NCBI GenBank assembly: GCA_017937305.1
Contig: JAGBDV010000021.1
Location: 1-57,942 of the forward strand
Direction: 5' to 3'
Length of the DNA stretch: 57,942 bases
DNA from: Bacilli bacterium
GTDB lineage: Bacteria; Bacillota_I; Bacilli_A; ML615J-28; CAG-313
The first letter of the stretch is position 1; the number at the start of each line of letters is the position of its first letter. The notes under the pieces are model-generated. The model did not search any database and was not told the origin of the DNA. It saw only the letters and a program-made list of their open reading frames with translations. Positions 26,506 to 35,055 of the stretch are shown here, one piece after another. Made by a program: the position numbers and the translations under genes.

Positions 26506-28437
26506 ATGTGTAGAAAATGTTATGTAACAACACCAATTTATTATGCAAGTGGTACACCACAACTTGGTAATAGCTATTCAACTGTTGCGTGTGATGTATT
26601 TGCAAGATTTAATAGACTTATGAATCGTGATACATTCTACCTAACTGGTATGGATGAACATGGTCAAAAAATAGAAGAGGTTGCTGCAAAGGCTAAAATG
26701 GAACCTCAAGCATTTGTTGATAAGATTGCATGTGGTACTAAAGGAGTTTGGAAAGATTTAAATATTTCTTATGATTATTTTATTCGTACTACTGATGATA
26801 ATCATGTAAAAGCAGTTCAAATGATTTTTGAAAAGTTACTTGCTAATGGGGATATTTATTTAGGTTCATATACAGGTAATTATTGTGTATCATGTGAAAC
26901 TTTCTTTACAAAGAGTCAACTTGCAGAAGGAGATACTTGTCCAGATTGTGGTAAACCTACTAAACTTGTATCTGAAGAAAGTTATTTCTTAAATTTAAAA
27001 AAATATTCTGATCGTTTACTTAAGTTTATTGATGAAAATCCTAAGTTTATTATTCCTGAAACAAGAAAAAATGAAGTAGTTTCATTTATTGAATCAGGGT
27101 TAGAAGATTTATGTGTTAGTAGAACTACATTTAAATGGGGTGTTCCTGTTTTATCTAATCCAAAGCATGTTGTTTATGTATGGATTGATGCACTTGCTAA
27201 CTATATTACAGCTTTAGGTTATGGTTCAGATGATGATAGCAATTATAAAAAGTATTGGTTAGAGAATAATAATATCTATCATGTTATTGGTAAAGATATT
27301 CTAAGATTCCATGCAATTTACTGGCCAATTCTTTTAATGGCATTAGATATTCCAGTTAATTATCAACTTGTTGTTCATGGTTGGATTTTAAATCGTGATG
27401 GTAAGATGAGTAAATCTCGTGGAAATGCTGTATATCCTGAAGATTTATATAGCCGTTATGGAAGTGACAGTGTTAGATATTATTTGGCTAAAGAAATGCC
27501 TCTTGGTAATGATGGTTTATTTAGTTATGATCGTTTTATGGAACGTTATAATACTGATCTTGCAAATGATTTAGGAAATCTAGTTAGTCGTACTGTTAGT
27601 ATGATTGAAAAGTATTTTGATGGTGTTATTCCTGGTAATTATAAAAATACTGAATTTGATAAGTCTTTAGAAGATTGTGCAAAACGTGCAATTGAAGAAA
27701 CAATTAAAGAATTTGATAAATTTGAGCTTCAAAATGCAATGAATGCAACTTGGGAATTAATTAATCGTGCTAATAAATATGTTGATGAAACTGCTCCATG
27801 GACTCTTGCAAAAGATCCTGCAAGTAAAGATTTACTTGCATCTGTAATGTATCATTTAGCTGAAAGTATTAGAGTTGCTGCTCATCTAGTAGCTCCTTAT
27901 TTAGTAGAAACTTCTCCTAAAATTTTAGAACAACTTGGTATAAATGAATGTCTATCAATTGAAAATCTTAAATTTGGGGCTAATTTAGGCGGCATTAAGG
28001 TTTCTAAGGGCGAAGCTTTATTTAAACGTTTAGATATTAAAGCAGAACTTAAATTCTATGAAGAAAAGCAAAAAGCAGCTTTAGAAGCTTTAAAGAAAAA
28101 AGAAGAACCTAAGAAAGAGCTAATTACAATTGATGATTTCGCAAAAGTAGAATTAAAAGTTGGCGAAATATTAGAATCAAAACGCCATGAAAACGCTGAA
28201 AAATTATTAGTATCTAAAATTAAGATTGGTGATGAAGTAAGACAAATTGTTTCTGGTATTGCGAAGCATTATGATCCTCAAACGCTTATTGGTAGAAAAG
28301 TTATTGTAGTGACAAATCTATTACCAGTTAAAATTAGAGGTGTAGAATCTAATGGTATGGTTCTATGCGCTGCAGATGGTGAAAAATTAGAATTAATCGA
28401 AATTAAAGAAGTAAATAGCGGATGTATTGTACGCTAA
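26506..28437 (+). CDS. metG: methionyl-tRNA synthetase
   Basis: Charges tRNA-Met. Class I fold: N-terminal TPIYYASGTPQLGNSY occupies the HIGH site, YLTGMDEHGQKI follows, a four-cysteine zinc knuckle (CVSCETF...CPDCGK) comes next, and KMSKS is at K300-S304. The C-terminal ~110 residues are a tRNA-binding OB domain (IDDFAKVELKVGEI). It is 643 residues. HIGH reads Q19-L-G-N22, losing the first His. A GAGGT site precedes ATG 26506, with -10 TATAAT at about 26464. No T-box leader is present in the 84-base gap. Confidence 0.94.
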   Translation: MCRKCYVTTPIYYASGTPQLGNSYSTVACDVFARFNRLMNRDTFYLTGMDEHGQKIEEVAAKAKMEPQAFVDKIACGTKGVWKDLNISYDYFIRTTDDNHVKAVQMIFEKLLANGDIYLGSYTGNYCVSCETFFTKSQLAEGDTCPDCGKPTKLVSEESYFLNLKKYSDRLLKFIDENPKFIIPETRKNEVVSFIESGLEDLCVSRTTFKWGVPVLSNPKHVVYVWIDALANYITALGYGSDDDSNYKKYWLENNNIYHVIGKDILRFHAIYWPILLMALDIPVNYQLVVHGWILNRDGKMSKSRGNAVYPEDLYSRYGSDSVRYYLAKEMPLGNDGLFSYDRFMERYNTDLANDLGNLVSRTVSMIEKYFDGVIPGNYKNTEFDKSLEDCAKRAIEETIKEFDKFELQNAMNATWELINRANKYVDETAPWTLAKDPASKDLLASVMYHLAESIRVAAHLVAPYLVETSPKILEQLGINECLSIENLKFGANLGGIKVSKGEALFKRLDIKAELKFYEEKQKAALEALKKKEEPKKELITIDDFAKVELKVGEILESKRHENAEKLLVSKIKIGDEVRQIVSGIAKHYDPQTLIGRKVIVVTNLLPVKIRGVESNGMVLCAADGEKLELIEIKEVNSGCIVR

Positions 28438-28452
28438 ATTTAAGGGAAATAT

Positions 28453-29619
28453 ATGGCACAGAATAATAATACAGATTTAAAAAAAGAGATTCATTTTAAA
28501 GAACTAACACAAGTAGAACAAGGTAAAGTTCAATTTAAGAAAACTTTAAAAGCGTATCTTACAGTTATTTTAGGAACTATTATCTATAGCTTAGGTGTAG
28601 TATGGATTCTACGTCTTGGAGGATTCTTCTCTGGTGGAGCAACAGGTGCTTCACAATTAATTGTTGGTTTATTTGAAAAATTTAATCCTGATGGTGATGT
28701 GACAAGATTTATGTCAAATAACCTAGGTACTTTTATCTTACTGATTAATATTCCACTTTTCCTACTTGGATGGCGTGGCGTTAGTAAACAGTTTGTAATC
28801 TTAACTGCTGTATCAATTATTTTACAAACTTTAGTAATGAATATTGTTAGTACTTATACAATAAGTCCTTTTGTGCTTTTAGTTCAAGATGGCGCTATTC
28901 AAGGACTTGTTAATGGGTATACTGAAAATACTTTACAAACTTATGGTGTAACGAAAGAGGTTCTTGAATTTTTAAGAGTCGATAGTACTGATTTAATTGA
29001 AATTTTACGTAGTGGTAATTTTTCAATTATTAAAAGTGATTTAGCTTATGAATCTCAAAAATTCTTTACTGCTCATATGTCTACTGGTACAAGATTATTA
29101 CTTGCAGTAATAGGTGGGTTTGTTTGTGGATTAGGTGCTTCGATGTGCTTAAAAGCTGGTGGATCTACTGGTGGTATGGATATTGTTGCAAATTACTTAC
29201 AAGTTAAAAAACAACTTCCATTTACAAAAATTCAATCTACTGTTGATACAATAATCATTTTATCATCGGTTATTATAAGTGTTGAAAATGTATTGTTTAC
29301 ACTAGTTAGACTAGTTGTATATATGACTACAATTGATAAGTTCTATAATATTTATAAAACTAATCGTATTGAAATTGTTACGTCTAAACAAGAAGAAGTT
29401 AGAGTTGCACTACTTACATATCTAGGTCATGGTCTTACTATTTATCAATGTGTAGGTGGTTTTACTAATAGTAATAAATCAACTATTGTTGTTTACGCAT
29501 CTAACTATGAAACTCCTTTATATGTTGAAGCTGTAAAAGAAGTCGATGAAAAAGCATTTATTTCAGTAACAAAGACAAAAATGATAAAAGGGAATTACGT
29601 ACAAAAAACTATTAACTAA
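28453..29619 (+). CDS. YitT-family membrane protein with DUF2179 domain
   Basis: About five to six membrane helices with the family signatures GGFFSGGATGASQLIVG and the later CLKAGGSTGGMDIVANYL, followed by a soluble C-terminal DUF2179 domain (~300-388, from KTNRIEIVTSK to VTKTKMIKG). The family has no firmly established function. At 388 residues it is longer than the usual ~280-290; the extra ~90 residues lie between the two membrane blocks (~125-215) and contain the sequence TENTLQTYGVTKEVLEF. It starts 15 bases after metG and ends at its own terminator, so it is likely cotranscribed with metG. Confidence 0.85.
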   Translation: MAQNNNTDLKKEIHFKELTQVEQGKVQFKKTLKAYLTVILGTIIYSLGVVWILRLGGFFSGGATGASQLIVGLFEKFNPDGDVTRFMSNNLGTFILLINIPLFLLGWRGVSKQFVILTAVSIILQTLVMNIVSTYTISPFVLLVQDGAIQGLVNGYTENTLQTYGVTKEVLEFLRVDSTDLIEILRSGNFSIIKSDLAYESQKFFTAHMSTGTRLLLAVIGGFVCGLGASMCLKAGGSTGGMDIVANYLQVKKQLPFTKIQSTVDTIIILSSVIISVENVLFTLVRLVVYMTTIDKFYNIYKTNRIEIVTSKQEEVRVALLTYLGHGLTIYQCVGGFTNSNKSTIVVYASNYETPLYVEAVKEVDEKAFISVTKTKMIKGNYVQKTIN

Positions 29620-29624
29620 TAAAT

Positions 29625-29661
29625 AAATAGTCTCTAAATTAGAGACTATTTTTGTTTTAAA
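29625..29661 (+). terminator. intrinsic terminator after the YitT-family gene
   Basis: AAATAGTCTCTA (29625-29636) pairs with TAGAGACTATTT (29640-29651) around a 3-nt loop, followed by TTGTTTT. Confidence 0.88.
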
Positions 29662-29678
29662 ATAATAATGTCATTTCT

Positions 29679-29707
29679 TTGACTTTTTTTATTAATGAGA
29701 GTATAAT
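29679..29707 (+). promoter_or_regulatory. promoter for rplM-rpsI
   Basis: -35 TTGACT at 29679-29684, 17-nt spacer, -10 TATAAT at 29702-29707. Confidence 0.85.
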
Positions 29708-29713
29708 ATATAC

Positions 29714-29780
29714 GATACATTAGTCGATGAGACTTTAAATCCCACAAAATGCCCTTCAAATGAAGAAAATTAATTTTTAT
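29714..29780 (+). promoter_or_regulatory. L13-type ribosomal protein leader
   Basis: The 5' leader of rplM contains GATGAGACTTTAAATCCCAC followed by AAAATGCCC, resembling the conserved Firmicute L13 leader through which L13 is thought to limit its own operon. Identification rests on motif memory and position, not on a covariance model. Confidence 0.55.
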
Positions 29781-29794
29781 GGAGGAATAAAACA

Positions 29795-30241
29795 ATGCGT
29801 TCTACATTTATGAACACAACAGAACAAGCTAGAGCAGATCGTAAATGGTATGTTATCGATGCGACTGATTTAGTTTTAGGCCGTTTATCAACAGCGGTTG
29901 CAACAGTATTAAGAGGAAAACACAAACCAACATTTACTCCACACATCGATGGTGGCGATTATGTTATCGTTATTAATGCTGAAAAAGTTGCTTTAACAGG
30001 CAATAAATTACAAGACAAAAAATACTATCGTCATAGCCACTACGCTGGTGGTTTAAAACAAAGAACTGCTCAAGAAACACTTGATCAATATCCTGAAAAA
30101 GTTATTGAATTTGCAGTTAAAGGAATGTTACCAAAAGGTAAACTAGGTGCAGATATGTACCGTCGTCTTTATGTGTATGCTGGTCCTAACCATGAACAAG
30201 CTGCTCAAAAACCTGAAGCATTCCCATTAGAAGTAAAGTAG
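29795..30241 (+). CDS. rplM: 50S ribosomal protein L13
   Basis: Early-assembling 50S protein. The sequence [40 protein letters not shown] and the C-terminal [21 protein letters not shown] are diagnostic. It is 148 residues. GGAGG precedes ATG 29795. It is followed by rpsI after 14 bases, the universal pair. Confidence 0.97.
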   Translation: MRSTFMNTTEQARADRKWYVIDATDLVLGRLSTAVATVLRGKHKPTFTPHIDGGDYVIVINAEKVALTGNKLQDKKYYRHSHYAGGLKQRTAQETLDQYPEKVIEFAVKGMLPKGKLGADMYRRLYVYAGPNHEQAAQKPEAFPLEVK

Positions 30242-30255
30242 GAGGAGAGTAGAAC

Positions 30256-30648
30256 ATGGCAGTTACACAATATGCAGCAACTGGTCGTCGTAAGAGCTCA
30301 GTTGCAAGAGTACGTTTAGTTCCAGGTAATGGAAAATTTGTTGTTAATGGTCGTAATTTTGCTGAATACATTACTTCTGCAGCAATTCGTTTAGACGTTT
30401 TACAACCTTTAACACTTACTGACACTGGCAGTCAATATGATGTTATTGTTAACGTTAACGGTGGTGGTATGTCTGGACAAGCAGGTGCAATGCGTTTAGG
30501 TATTGCTCGTGCATTATTATTAGTAAATCCTGACTTCCGTGGTCCATTAAAGAAAGCTGGCTTCTTAACTCGTGATTCTCGTTCTGTTGAACGTAAGAAA
30601 TACGGTCTTAAAAAAGCTCGTCGTTCACCACAATTCTCAAAGCGTTAG
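30256..30648 (+). CDS. rpsI: 30S ribosomal protein S9
   Basis: Small-subunit head protein whose C-terminal tail reaches the P site. It begins [20 protein letters not shown], contains [20 protein letters not shown], and ends in the conserved Lys-Arg tail [12 protein letters not shown]. It is 130 residues. GGAGGA lies upstream of ATG 30256. A hairpin terminator follows at 30680. Confidence 0.97.
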   Translation: MAVTQYAATGRRKSSVARVRLVPGNGKFVVNGRNFAEYITSAAIRLDVLQPLTLTDTGSQYDVIVNVNGGGMSGQAGAMRLGIARALLLVNPDFRGPLKKAGFLTRDSRSVERKKYGLKKARRSPQFSKR

Positions 30649-30679
30649 TCGTTATTGGCTATTTATGCGATTGTTATTT

Positions 30680-30717
30680 AAGACCACAAACAAAAGTTTG
30701 TGGTCTTATTTAATTTT
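30680..30717 (+). terminator. intrinsic terminator of rplM-rpsI
   Basis: Perfect 12-pair stem AAGACCACAAAC (30680-30691) with GTTTGTGGTCTT (30696-30707), loop AAAA, then a moderate T-rich tail. Confidence 0.85.
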
Positions 30718-30766
30718 AAAAAAATGTAAATTAAAGTCGATTATTAAAAAAGATAAGGAGATACAT

Positions 30767-32119
30767 ATGTTTGATAATAAAAATATTAAAGTATATAATT
30801 CATTAACTAATCAATTAGAAGATTTTAAACCTATTAAAGAAAATGAAATTTCTATGTATGTATGTGGACCTACTGTGTATAATCATATGCATATCGGTAA
30901 TGCTCGTCCAGTTATCTTTTTTGATACTGTGAAAAGATTTTTTAAGTATATAGGTTATAAAGTTACTTATGCATCTAATTTTACAGATATTGATGATAAA
31001 ATTATTAAAGCAGCTAATGCTGAAGGAGTATCTGAAGAAGTCATTACACAAAGATATATTAAAGCATTCCTAGATGCTTGTGAGGCAGTAGGATGTGAAA
31101 TGGATGTTATTCGTCCTAAAGTTACTGAAAATATTCCTGCTATTTTAGAATTTATTCAAAAACTTGTTGATAATGGTAATGCGTATGTATCAGGAGATGA
31201 TGTTTATTTTAAAGTTAGTAGTGATCCTAAATATGGAATTTTAAGTAATCAAAAACTTGATGAGTTAGAACTAGGTGCTCGTATTGAAGTTAATGATGGG
31301 AAATTAGATCCTCGTGATTTTACATTATGGAAGAAAACTAGTGATTTAGGTAAAAAATGGGATAGTGCATTTGGCAGCGGGAGACCTGGATGGCATACTG
31401 AATGTGTTGTAATGATTCGTAATATTTTTGGTGGTTTAATTGATATCCATGGTGGAGGAACTGATTTAAGATTTCCACATCATGAAAATGAAATAGCCCA
31501 AAACTATTGTTTGCATAATGATTTATTAGCTAATTATTGGATTCATAATGCAAGACTTGATTTGCGTGGAGAAAAAATGAGTAAATCACTTGGTAATGTA
31601 GTTTGGCTAAAAGATATCATTAAAGAATACCATCCTAATGCATTTAGATTTGCAATTTTAGCTAATCATTATCGTCAAGTAATTAATTATCAAGATGATA
31701 TGATGCGTCAAATGCAAGGTGAATGGGAAAAGATTGAAAAATTATATGTATCAGTATTTAGAAAATTAGAATTAAGTGACTCATTAGAAGGTGGAAATAC
31801 TCTTGAATTAATGGATGATTTCTTAAATGAAATGGCTTATGATTTTAATACTGCAAATTCAATTACTCATTTATATGCTTTAATGAAGAAGATGAATGCT
31901 GATGTTAGAAGAAAAGATTTAAGTATTGAAGTTCTTCAAGATGAATTTAAAACATTTAAAGATATGCTGTATATTTTAGGAATTAATGTTGATATTAAAC
32001 CATTAAGTGTAGAAGAAAAAGAAATTGTTTTAAGTTGGCAAGAAGCACGTAACAACCGTGATTTTGAAAAAGCTGATGAATTAAGAAATAAAATTAATGA
32101 ATTAGGGATTAGACTATAA
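30767..32119 (+). CDS. cysS: cysteinyl-tRNA synthetase
   Basis: Charges tRNA-Cys. Class I motifs: YVCGPTVYNHMHIGNARP, with zinc-binding Cys in the same region, and GEKMSKSLGN. The zinc-binding GWHTECVVM and HHENEIAQ motifs are intact. I start at ATG 30767 (MFDNKNIKVYN) after AAGGAG, giving 450 residues; an earlier in-frame ATG at 30572 lies inside rpsI. The C-terminal anticodon region is slightly short. It opens the run cysS-mrnC-rlmB-sigma. No T-box is visible in the 59-base stretch after the preceding terminator stem. Confidence 0.95.
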   Translation: MFDNKNIKVYNSLTNQLEDFKPIKENEISMYVCGPTVYNHMHIGNARPVIFFDTVKRFFKYIGYKVTYASNFTDIDDKIIKAANAEGVSEEVITQRYIKAFLDACEAVGCEMDVIRPKVTENIPAILEFIQKLVDNGNAYVSGDDVYFKVSSDPKYGILSNQKLDELELGARIEVNDGKLDPRDFTLWKKTSDLGKKWDSAFGSGRPGWHTECVVMIRNIFGGLIDIHGGGTDLRFPHHENEIAQNYCLHNDLLANYWIHNARLDLRGEKMSKSLGNVVWLKDIIKEYHPNAFRFAILANHYRQVINYQDDMMRQMQGEWEKIEKLYVSVFRKLELSDSLEGGNTLELMDDFLNEMAYDFNTANSITHLYALMKKMNADVRRKDLSIEVLQDEFKTFKDMLYILGINVDIKPLSVEEKEIVLSWQEARNNRDFEKADELRNKINELGIRL

Positions 32120-32500
32120 ATGAAATACAATTTACTTAATGGATCTAATTTATCTTATATTGGTGATGCTTATTATGAACTTGAAATTAGGAAATATTTA
32201 ATTGGTAAAAATATTACTAAAAATAAAGAATTAAGAAAAATTAGTATTGAATTTGTTAGTGCTAGTGCTCATGCGTATATATTTGAAAATATAAAAGATG
32301 AATTAACAGAAGAAGAAATGAATGTTTTTACAAGAGGTCGTAATGCATCAACTATAGGTCACCGTAAAAATGTTGATCGTAAAGAACATGCTATTTCTAG
32401 TGGATATGAAGCTGTTTTAGGTTATTTATATTTAAAAGAAGATTTTATACGCTTAGAATATTTAATTAAAAAATCTATAGAAATAGTGGAAAATAAATAA
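32120..32500 (+). CDS. mrnC: Mini-ribonuclease 3
   Basis: Dimeric RNase III-like enzyme without a dsRNA-binding domain, which matures 23S rRNA in B. subtilis. It has the signature LSYIGDAYYELEIRKYL, FTRGRNAS and a C-terminal GYEAVLGYLYL holding the second acidic site. It is 126 residues. ATG follows the cysS stop directly (TAAATG), and its own stop overlaps the rlmB start by one base. Neighbour order matches B. subtilis cysS-mrnC-yacO. Confidence 0.93.
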   Translation: MKYNLLNGSNLSYIGDAYYELEIRKYLIGKNITKNKELRKISIEFVSASAHAYIFENIKDELTEEEMNVFTRGRNASTIGHRKNVDRKEHAISSGYEAVLGYLYLKEDFIRLEYLIKKSIEIVENK

Positions 32501-33207
32501 TGATAATTTATGGTAAAAATACAGTATTAGAAGCTCTTAAAGGAAATAAAGATATTGTTAAAATTTATGTTACTTCTAATAATTTAGATTTAGTTAAAAA
32601 ATATACATCAAATAAAAAGATTGAAATTATAGTAATGCAATCAAAAGATATGAACAAAATGTTTGATGGTAATCATCAAGGTATTGCGTGTGAAATTATG
32701 GAATATGGTTATGTATCAATTGATGAAATTATTAGAAAAAACAAGGATAAAGAAAATGTTGCGTTAGTTATTTTAGACGGTTTAGAAGATCCACATAATT
32801 TAGGTGCAATTTTAAGAACAGCAGATGCTACAGGAATGAATGGGGTAATCATTCCTAAGAATAGAAGTGTTAGTTTAAATTCTACTGTTGCAAAAGTTTC
32901 AACAGGAGCAATTGAACATGTGGATTGTGCACAAGTAACTAATTTAGTTAACGCTATGAATGATTTAAAAAAAGCTGGTTATTGGATTGTTGGTCTTGAA
33001 CTAGATGGTAGTATTGATTATCGCAAACAAGACTATTTAGGTAAAATAGCTGTAGTAATAGGTTCTGAAGGAAAAGGAATCTCAAGACTTGTGAAAGAAA
33101 ACTGTGATTTTAAAGTATTTATTCCGATGGTAGGACATGTGAATTCTTTAAACGCTAGTGTTTCTGCAAGTATCTTATTTTATGAAATTTTAAGAAATAG
33201 GGGTTAA
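32500..33207 (+). CDS. rlmB: 23S rRNA 2'-O-ribose methyltransferase, RlmB/SpoU type
   Basis: SPOUT-fold enzyme expected to methylate G2251 of 23S rRNA. N-terminal substrate-binding domain (IIYGKNTVLEALKG) followed by the knot region with LDGLEDPHNLGAILRTADA, VIGSEGKGIS and IPMVGHVNSLNASVSASILFYE, which are the three SpoU motifs. It is 235 residues. It overlaps mrnC by one base. YacP, which usually follows it in Bacilli, is missing here. Confidence 0.93.
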   Translation: MIIYGKNTVLEALKGNKDIVKIYVTSNNLDLVKKYTSNKKIEIIVMQSKDMNKMFDGNHQGIACEIMEYGYVSIDEIIRKNKDKENVALVILDGLEDPHNLGAILRTADATGMNGVIIPKNRSVSLNSTVAKVSTGAIEHVDCAQVTNLVNAMNDLKKAGYWIVGLELDGSIDYRKQDYLGKIAVVIGSEGKGISRLVKENCDFKVFIPMVGHVNSLNASVSASILFYEILRNRG

Positions 33208-33209
33208 TT

Positions 33210-33755
33210 ATGGAAAAATATGGGGATTTTAGTAAGTATAATGATTATGAACTGTTGTATTTAATAAAAGCTAATGTAGAAGAAGCTAGAGAAATTTTGT
33301 TTTGGAAATATAGCTTTTTAATTAAATCTAGAATTAATCGTTTAGGTGTTCCAAGATTTTATTGGGATGATTACTATCAAGAGGGGTGTTTGATGCTGCA
33401 TCGTGCTATTAAAATTTATGATGAAAATAGTAGGATGAGTTTTACTAAGTTTTTTGAGCTTCTACTAAAAAGAAGAATAATTACTTTGCTAAGAAAAGAT
33501 TTAAAAGAATTTCAAGTAGAAAAAATGGAAGACTTTGATGAATATCCTAGCTATATAATTGAACAAGATACCTATTCATTATTAGAAAGTTGTGAATCTA
33601 ATTTATCAGAAATAGAAAAAATTGCGTATGAAAGACTAATGATGAATAATGAAAAGGTTGAAAATGTATCTAAAGAATTAGGCTTAAATTCAAAGAGTTT
33701 ATCTAATGCAAAACAACGTGCTTTAAGAAAAATAAAAAAAGAACTTAATAAATAA
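33210..33755 (+). CDS. sigma-70 family factor in the SigH position
   Basis: Region 2 spans about residues 13-100 (YNDYELLYLIKANVEEAREI, then DDYYQEGCLMLHRAIKIYD and FFELLLKRRIITLLR). Region 4 is near the end (VSKELGLNSKSLSNAKQRALRKIKK). It is 181 residues. Its place between rlmB and rpmG-secE-nusG is that of sigH in B. subtilis, so SigH ancestry is likely, but the sequence is divergent and the organism's sporulation status is unknown. Start ATG 33210 follows the rlmB stop by two bases; AGGGG overlaps that stop. Confidence 0.8.
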   Translation: MEKYGDFSKYNDYELLYLIKANVEEAREILFWKYSFLIKSRINRLGVPRFYWDDYYQEGCLMLHRAIKIYDENSRMSFTKFFELLLKRRIITLLRKDLKEFQVEKMEDFDEYPSYIIEQDTYSLLESCESNLSEIEKIAYERLMMNNEKVENVSKELGLNSKSLSNAKQRALRKIKKELNK

Positions 33756-33765
33756 TCTATATCAT

Positions 33766-33794
33766 TTGACAAATTAGATGTTTTTTGGTAAAAT
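33766..33794 (+). promoter_or_regulatory. promoter for rpmG-secE-nusG
   Basis: -35 TTGACA at 33766-33771, 17-nt spacer, -10 TAAAAT at 33789-33794. Confidence 0.8.
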
Positions 33795-33813
33795 TTATAG
33801 ATAGGTGGTGTCT

Positions 33814-33963
33814 ATGAGAGAAAAAGTAATTTTAGTATGTGAAATTTGCTTATCCCGTAATTATACAACGAAGAAAAATAAACTTAACACTACTGAACGT
33901 ATGGAAATTAAGAAGTTCTGTCCTCGTTGTAATAAGCACACATTACATAAAGAAACAAAATAA
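33814..33963 (+). CDS. rpmG: 50S ribosomal protein L33, zinc-binding type
   Basis: Forty-nine residues read from ATG 33814: [12 protein letters not shown] near the start and [15 protein letters not shown] at the end. Two CxxC pairs (Cys9/12 and Cys36/39) mark the zinc-dependent form. AGGTGG lies eight bases upstream. It sits directly before secE, as in most Bacilli, and shares its promoter with secE and nusG. Confidence 0.93.
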   Translation: MREKVILVCEICLSRNYTTKKNKLNTTERMEIKKFCPRCNKHTLHKETK

Positions 33964-33978
33964 AGGAGAAAATATACA

Positions 33979-34380
33979 ATGGCTGTTCAAAAAGAAGTAA
34001 AGAAAAATCGTGTCATTCAAGCAATTAGTCATGAATGGAAATATGAAAATCTAATTTTAGTTGTTCTTGCGTTATTCGCATTAGAATTAGGTATTCTATT
34101 ATTAACAGGTGATTTAACTATTTCATCTAATGCATTCTTAATTGGTCCTTACTGGAAAGTATTTGCATGGATTTTAGTTGGTTTAGGTGTTATTGCATTA
34201 TTACTTGCAGTTGCGTCATTCTATCGTCCATCTCTTGCTGAAGTTAAGCATGTAACTGGATTAAAAAGAAAAGAATTCTTTGTAAATGTTATCACTGTAT
34301 TTGTATTCATTTTAGTAATTGCTGGATTAATATTTGCATACGAATCAGTAATCACATTAATAGAAAACGCGTTCAAATAG
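33979..34380 (+). CDS. secE: preprotein translocase subunit SecE, three-helix form
   Basis: Clamps SecY in the Sec channel. The C-terminal part has the amphipathic helix plus core helix (RPSLAEVKHVTGLKRKEFF, then a hydrophobic segment at ~104-126). Two more hydrophobic helices precede it at ~26-45 and ~60-82. Firmicute SecE is usually about 60 residues with one helix; this 133-residue form resembles the E. coli layout. The Trp-Pro of the usual TWP motif is Gly-Leu here. AAAGGAG precedes ATG 33979. Position between rpmG and nusG makes the call firm. Confidence 0.88.
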   Translation: MAVQKEVKKNRVIQAISHEWKYENLILVVLALFALELGILLLTGDLTISSNAFLIGPYWKVFAWILVGLGVIALLLAVASFYRPSLAEVKHVTGLKRKEFFVNVITVFVFILVIAGLIFAYESVITLIENAFK

Positions 34381-34392
34381 GATAATACGATT

Positions 34393-34947
34393 ATGGCTGT
34401 AGATTTTGAAAACATGCGAGCTTGGTATGTAGTTCAAACATATTCTGGTATGGAATATGCGGCTAAGAGAAATCTTGATCGTCGTATTGTTTCTATGAAT
34501 ATGGAAGACTATATTTTCCAAGTATTAATTCCTGAAGAAAAACGTTATGAAAAGAAAAAGAACGGTGAATTAAAAGAAATTGTTGAAAGAATCTATCCTG
34601 GTTATTTATTCGTTGATATGATCGTAACAGATGATTCTTGGTGGGTAGTAAGAAATACTCCAATGGTTTCTGGGTTCTTAGGTTCTAGTGGTGGTGGTGC
34701 AAAACCAGTTCCACTTCCAAATGATGAAATCATTCCTATCTTAAAACAATGTGGTTTAAAACTTGAAATTCAAGTTGATTTCAAAGTTGGTGATGTTGTA
34801 AATGTTGTTTCTGGTACATTTGCAGGTCAAGAAGCTACTGTTGAATCATTTGATGTTGAAAAACAAATTGTTACAGTTCTTGTAGATTTCTTCGGACGTC
34901 AAACTCCACAAGAATTAAGATTCGATGAAGTTGAAGTCATTAAATAA
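34393..34947 (+). CDS. nusG: transcription elongation factor NusG
   Basis: Binds RNA polymerase and affects pausing and coupling. NGN domain: RAWYVVQTYSGMEYAAKRNL, then YPGYLFVDM and WWVVRNTPMVSGFLG. The KOW domain begins at about residue 129 (VDFKVGDVVNVVSGTFAGQEATVESFD). It is 184 residues. The start at ATG 34393 has only a weak AGGA upstream; ATG 34414 is a possible alternative. It follows secE by 12 bases and ends at a strong terminator. Confidence 0.95.
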   Translation: MAVDFENMRAWYVVQTYSGMEYAAKRNLDRRIVSMNMEDYIFQVLIPEEKRYEKKKNGELKEIVERIYPGYLFVDMIVTDDSWWVVRNTPMVSGFLGSSGGGAKPVPLPNDEIIPILKQCGLKLEIQVDFKVGDVVNVVSGTFAGQEATVESFDVEKQIVTVLVDFFGRQTPQELRFDEVEVIK

Positions 34948-34955
34948 ATGATATA

Positions 34956-34988
34956 GCAAACGAAAATTATTCGTTTGCTTATTTTTTT
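34956..34988 (+). terminator. intrinsic terminator of nusG
   Basis: GCAAACGAA (34956-34964) pairs with TTCGTTTGC (34970-34978) around 5 nt, then TTATTTTTTT. Confidence 0.92.
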
Positions 34989-34999
34989 AATTTAAAGTC

Positions 35000-35028
35000 T
35001 TTTCAAATATAAAAAAATATGGTATAAT
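35000..35028 (+). promoter_or_regulatory. promoter for the 190-aa protein and GNAT gene
   Basis: -35 TTTTCA at 35000-35005, 17-nt spacer, -10 TATAAT at 35023-35028, 28 bases before ATG 35056. Confidence 0.7.
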
Positions 35029-35055
35029 ATCTTTGAAATTTTAAAGGAGATAATA

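Noticed and set aside
30708..30766. T-box riboswitch before cysS (and before metG at 26422-26505)
   Set aside because: Gaps are too short and lack the T-box sequence and antiterminator hairpin.
33210..33755. Mobile-element sigma or phage regulator
   Set aside because: Its position in the conserved rlmB-rpmG-secE order and similar base composition argue for a resident SigH-like gene.
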